NCBI GenBank assembly: GCA_011390385.1
Contig: JAABSN010000024.1
Location: 1 to 26,892, forward strand
Source: Thioalkalivibrio nitratireducens
Lineage (GTDB): Bacteria; Pseudomonadota; Gammaproteobacteria; Ectothiorhodospirales; Ectothiorhodospiraceae
Direction: 5' to 3'
DNA length: 26,892 bases
Positions 25,201-26,892 of the stretch are shown here, piece after piece; position 1 is the first letter of the stretch, and each line of letters opens with the position of its first letter. A program made the translations under genes and the position numbers. The notes beneath the pieces were generated by a model. It saw nothing but the letters and a program-made list of their open reading frames with translations, was not told the origin of the DNA and ran no database searches.

Positions 25201-25382
25201 CTGATCTTCATCAGAAGCACGCTCGTGATCCCCACGAGCAGGCCGGCCGCTACCGATGGTCGATCGAGCCAGTCCGGTACCATCCGCGAAAGAACCAGCC
25301 CGATCACCTGGACCAGGCCAATCAGTACGATCGCGTTCAGCAGCAGGGCAAGACCGAACGCGAGCGGAGTGGTCGCGTTCAT
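22287..25382 (-). CDS. Hybrid sensor histidine kinase with LytS-type membrane sensor
   Basis: This 1031-residue membrane protein begins with a multi-helix sensor (about 5-190) resembling the LytS/YhcK 5TM receptor ([19 protein letters not shown]). Three PAS domains follow (about 209-325, 372-495, 500-625), the first two separated by a coiled coil. Next are a HisKA domain with H660 in SHEIRTPLN, a HATPase domain with N, G1 (DTGIGIG) and G2 (GGTGLGL) boxes, and a C-terminal receiver with phospho-acceptor D954 ([12 protein letters not shown]). There is no HPt domain, so phosphate must pass to a separate protein. The ATG at 25382 was chosen because the membrane domain starts there; it lacks a strong ribosome site. 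A near-perfect hairpin lies 17 nt upstream. The ligand is unknown. The gene converges with the GGDEF-EAL gene. Confidence 0.95.
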   Translation of the reverse strand: MNATTPLAFGLALLLNAIVLIGLVQVIGLVLSRMVPDWLDRPSVAAGLLVGITSVLLMKISATLMPGVIFDTRSVLLSISGLFLGPVPTLIGMAMAAVYRLFIGGTAAFTGVSVILASGLIGLLWRRAVRSPPMEIDGSSLLGLGVVVHVVMLALMLTLPWETARSVLTAVSLPVMLIYPLLTLALGLLLIEHLRRRRDLAALKEQEARYHSLFENNHSVMLIVEPGTGAVVDANGAAERFYGWSREHLKSMRMSEIDASSPEAVAAEAQGTANAGIGHSEFRHRRADGTISDVEVFSGPIEISGRTLVYSIVHDVSARKAAEAALVRSEAKREQEHRQALQEQEQARLTAVRLMEEAIAAKRALEESERSFRLLTEQVPAIIYRTIPDDPRRSIYISPRIAELGYSTTEWLDGPDFWIGLLHPDDRKRVLDELREWSCSGGPLSLEYRLRTSEGRWRNIQDIGECIDEAGQPAYLQGLMLDVTEREESRRRLQYLSEIVERSPVVAITWRNAAGWPPTYVSENISQFGYRPEDFFSGRIDYAQLIHPEDLPAVERDVGGYLAHGPDEYLQEYRVRHGEGHWIWVEDHTWLTRNEAGTVTSMHGVLMDVTEKKGIAAELEQYRLHLERLVEKRTAELEEARRRAEAANTAKSAFLANMSHEIRTPLNAILGLTHLLRSEATEAEMERLGQIDGAGRHLLSLINDILDLSKIEAGHLQLEDTGFSLSVVLDNVRSLIAGSAAAKGLEVEMDTVGVPEWLRGDPTRLRQALLNYAANAVKFTDRGRVTLRVRLLEEDETGSLMRFEVEDTGIGIGPEQRVRLFRAFEQADASTSRRFGGTGLGLVITRRLVELMGGEVGVESTSGVGSTFWFQVRLQRGHGIESKVPPREALTDAEEQLRTRHAGARVLMVEDNFINREMALELLRSADLTVDVAEHGRAAVAKARRQVYDVVLMDMQMPVMDGLEATRAIRDLPGWRDIPILAMTANAFDEDRKACLAVGMNDFVTKPVEPTVLYALLLKWLDAGDPGSDEE

Positions 25383-25700
25383 GCGATGTTCGCCAGCACG
25401 CCATGTGCAGGAAACCATTCCTGTGCATGGCCAGAACGGTCGCGGACAAGCAAGCTCATGCTGCAAGCCAGCCCAATACAGCAACGGACTGTCAGGGGCG
25501 GCGGTTGGCGCCCACCCTCAGACATGGCTTCCCTGTTGCATGATCGATACGGCACGCCGGCTGCGCCGGAGCATCGCACCCTTCCGGGGCCGGGGACACG
25601 TGTACGTTCGTGCAAACACAGGCATCAAGTCCACCCCGCATCGACCCCCGGGCAGATACGCCCCGGTCATACTCCGAGACCCGAACGCCGGTGGACCGGG
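25383..25700. other. Non-coding region upstream of the hybrid kinase
   Basis: No gene is supported. The region holds an inverted repeat next to the kinase start (25400-25431, listed separately). It should contain the kinase promoter on the minus strand, but no clear -35/-10 pair was identified. No U-tract terminator is visible for the small membrane protein gene that ends at 25701. Confidence 0.5.
25400..25431 (-). promoter_or_regulatory. Inverted repeat just upstream of the kinase start
   Basis: GCCATGTGCAGGAA (25400-25413) pairs with TTCCTGTGCATGGC (25418-25431) at 12 of 14 positions, with a 4-nt loop. On the transcript it would fold 17 nt before the kinase ATG. It could be an operator or a translation-controlling hairpin. 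Confidence 0.45.
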
Positions 25701-26024
25701 TCAGAACACCCAGGCGATCATCAGCCAGAAGAAGACGAAGAACAGGAAGAAACCGGGGATCATGAACTGGATCTCCCCGATCAGCCCCTCACCGGCGGCC
25801 AGCGCGAAGATGATCATCACGGTGACACTCACAACCGCGGCCGCGATTGCAGCGTTCTTGAGCCCGATCCCGCTATCGAAGGTCACCGCCACCCAGTCCG
25901 ACATGCCAGGCAACGTTGTCGCAGCGGCCAGCACGATCAGCGCAACAAGCAGGGCGACCAGCGCGGAGAAACCCAGCAGGACACGCAGGGCGAAACGGCT
26001 GTCGCGAAGGTCCCCGCCGCTCAC
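25701..26024 (-). CDS. Small three-helix membrane protein of unknown function
   Basis: The 107-residue protein has three hydrophobic segments (about 13-36, 54-77 and 86-107) and few charges outside them (MSGGDLRDSR at the start). It ends in a very aromatic stretch, FFLFFVFFWLMIAWVF. I do not recognise a family. Its ATG overlaps the stop of the PH-domain gene by 4 nt (ATGA), so the two are translated together and may form a complex in the inner membrane. Confidence 0.75.
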   Translation of the reverse strand: MSGGDLRDSRFALRVLLGFSALVALLVALIVLAAATTLPGMSDWVAVTFDSGIGLKNAAIAAAVVSVTVMIIFALAAGEGLIGEIQFMIPGFFLFFVFFWLMIAWVF

Positions 26025-26491
26025 TCAGCGGATTCCCGGCGGTTGCGCACGTGTTCACGGAGCCAGTGCGGATTCGGCATGCCGTTGGCAGTGAACTCCG
26101 GTTCATCGCCGGTGGTATACACCTCGATGCGTCCGACCCGGAATACCCGATCCAGAAACCCCTGATAAACCCGCACTGCCCGAATCTGGCTGACATGCAG
26201 ATCGACGTGATGCTTGCTCAGCAAGCCCTCCTCGAGGTGAACCTCATCCCCAGTGATGCGAAGGCGGGTTGCGCGTGTCTTGACGAACCAGTAGAGAAAA
26301 ATGAGGAAGCCGAGCGCCGTGGCCCCGAGCAGCATGGCCGGGGGGAAATCCCCCATCTGCGCGATCTCGCCGCGAAACATGACGAGCGCCACCACGGGCA
26401 CCAGAATCAACAGCAGCATGAGCACGAAACCCAGCGGATGATTCCGGAACATCGCCGGGTGAGTGTCGTAATCGGGACTATGGTTGGTCAT
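26021..26491 (-). CDS. Bacterial PH-domain (YdbS-like) membrane protein
   Basis: The 156-residue protein has a hydrophilic N-terminus, two transmembrane helices (about 20-38 and 52-69) and then a bacterial PH (bPH2/DUF304) domain. The PH part includes TRLRITGDEVHLEEGLLSKH and the conserved VDLHVSQIRAVRVYQGFLDR-type strand leading to GRIEVYTTG. Such proteins (YdbS, YdbT) are common and poorly characterised. The PH domain is probably cytoplasmic and may bind a protein partner or lipid. The start ATG at 26491 follows GGGGGA by 5 nt. It is the first gene of a coupled pair with the three-helix protein. No link to the neighbouring signalling genes is visible beyond location. Confidence 0.85.
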   Translation of the reverse strand: MTNHSPDYDTHPAMFRNHPLGFVLMLLLILVPVVALVMFRGEIAQMGDFPPAMLLGATALGFLIFLYWFVKTRATRLRITGDEVHLEEGLLSKHHVDLHVSQIRAVRVYQGFLDRVFRVGRIEVYTTGDEPEFTANGMPNPHWLREHVRNRRESAE

Positions 26492-26672
26492 CGCTTCCCC
26501 CTGGAGTTCGAAGAACCTCAGTGTGCCAGAAGTCGCGTCGAAAAAGGTACTGCCTTCGGCCCGGTAGGCGATGGAAGGTGATCGTTGGCCCCTTCTCTCC
26601 TATTGGAGATGAGGGGCAGTCGAATCGCGTCGGGGGTCCGCACGATCCTCCGCGACAGCAGGCGCCGGAGGT

Positions 26673-26706
26673 ACGGTGCAATTCGCTGCGCTCATTGACA
26701 CCCTAC
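26673..26706 (-). repeat. Dispersed hairpin repeat, copy 3
   Basis: It is 33/34 identical to copy 1. Here the flanks add complementary ends: on the minus strand GGAGGTA before the repeat pairs with TACCTCC after it, which lengthens the stem. It lies between the metH stop and the PH-domain gene, where it might also act as a transcript end structure. No U-tract follows. Confidence 0.8.
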
Positions 26707-26726
26707 CTCCCTGCGCTGCCACTCCC

Positions 26727-26892
26727 TCATGCCGACTCGGCCAGGGGTATCTCCGCCGGATCGTAGCCGAGATTCGGCGCGAGCCAGCGTTCCGCCTCGG
26801 CCAGGCTCCAGCCCTTGCGCCGAGCATAGTCTTCGACCTGATCGCGGTTGATCTTGCCCAGACCAAAGTAGCGCGACTGCGGATGCGCGAAG
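26727..26892 (-). CDS. metH: Cobalamin-dependent methionine synthase MetH (3' end only)
   Basis: Only the last 54 codons and stop are present; the gene continues beyond the right edge. The visible residues match the C-terminus of the MetH reactivation domain, which binds S-adenosylmethionine: [18 protein letters not shown], then [19 protein letters not shown] and APNLGYDP. The complete enzyme makes methionine from homocysteine and methyltetrahydrofolate with B12. The stop TGA is at 26729-26727. The PH-domain gene starts about 235 nt further on, on the same strand, across a repeat copy, so co-transcription is uncertain. Confidence 0.95.
   Translation of the reverse strand, partial: FAHPQSRYFGLGKINRDQVEDYARRKGWSLAEAERWLAPNLGYDPAEIPLAESA

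Noticed and set aside
1..26892. tRNA, rRNA, CRISPR arrays, insertion sequences, integrases
   Set aside because: No cloverleaf-like sequence, regular spacer array, transposase or integrase motif was noticed in either strand.

Overview
The window is a high-GC, gene-dense chromosomal segment, most likely from a gammaproteobacterium. Diheme/flavin sulfide dehydrogenase (fccAB), a periplasmic octaheme nitrite reductase of the Thioalkalivibrio TvNiR type, and System I cytochrome c maturation (ccmF) together suggest a chemolithotrophic sulfur oxidiser near the Ectothiorhodospiraceae/Thioalkalivibrio group. This assignment is an inference from gene content. No tRNA, rRNA, CRISPR array, integrase, transposase or prophage gene was seen.

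Region 1 (1-5408) is respiratory. The 5' third of a ccmF-type haem lyase gene runs off the left edge. Upstream of it, on the same strand, is the octaheme nitrite reductase gene, which has its own strong terminator. The gap between the two holds an 18-bp perfect inverted repeat and a 15-bp palindrome. The reductase gene is divergent from fccA-fccB across an 800-bp AT-richer non-coding region with candidate promoters and operators. All nitrite reductase catalytic residues and all FccB flavin and disulfide cysteines are present, so the block encodes one sulfide-oxidising and one nitrite-reducing c-type cytochrome enzyme, with a haem-ligation gene beside them.

Region 2 (5409-13754) is mixed housekeeping and regulation: a tandem-HD/HD-GYP protein, the ABC-F ATPase YheS, a secreted serine lipase-like hydrolase, OxyR translationally coupled to a DUF3301 protein, an inositol-monophosphatase-family enzyme, and a TraB-family membrane protein.

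Region 3 (13755-18905) carries a zinc-independent quinone oxidoreductase-like MDR protein, two tandem overlapping Slp-family outer-membrane lipoproteins, a degenerate 3' remnant of a dienelactone hydrolase next to an intact exported dienelactone hydrolase, and a GNAT-nitrilase fusion protein.

Region 4 (18906-26892) is mainly signalling. A three-PAS GGDEF-EAL protein converges with a 1031-residue hybrid histidine kinase that has a LytS-type membrane sensor. Next come a coupled pair of small membrane proteins, one with a bacterial PH domain, and the 3' end of metH at the right edge. With the HD-GYP protein, the window has two c-di-GMP enzymes.

A short hairpin-forming repeat occurs in three intergenic places (about 5683, 19021 and 26673). 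Several genes lack a Shine-Dalgarno sequence but have a -10-like hexamer 7-8 nt before the start codon, which suggests leaderless transcripts.
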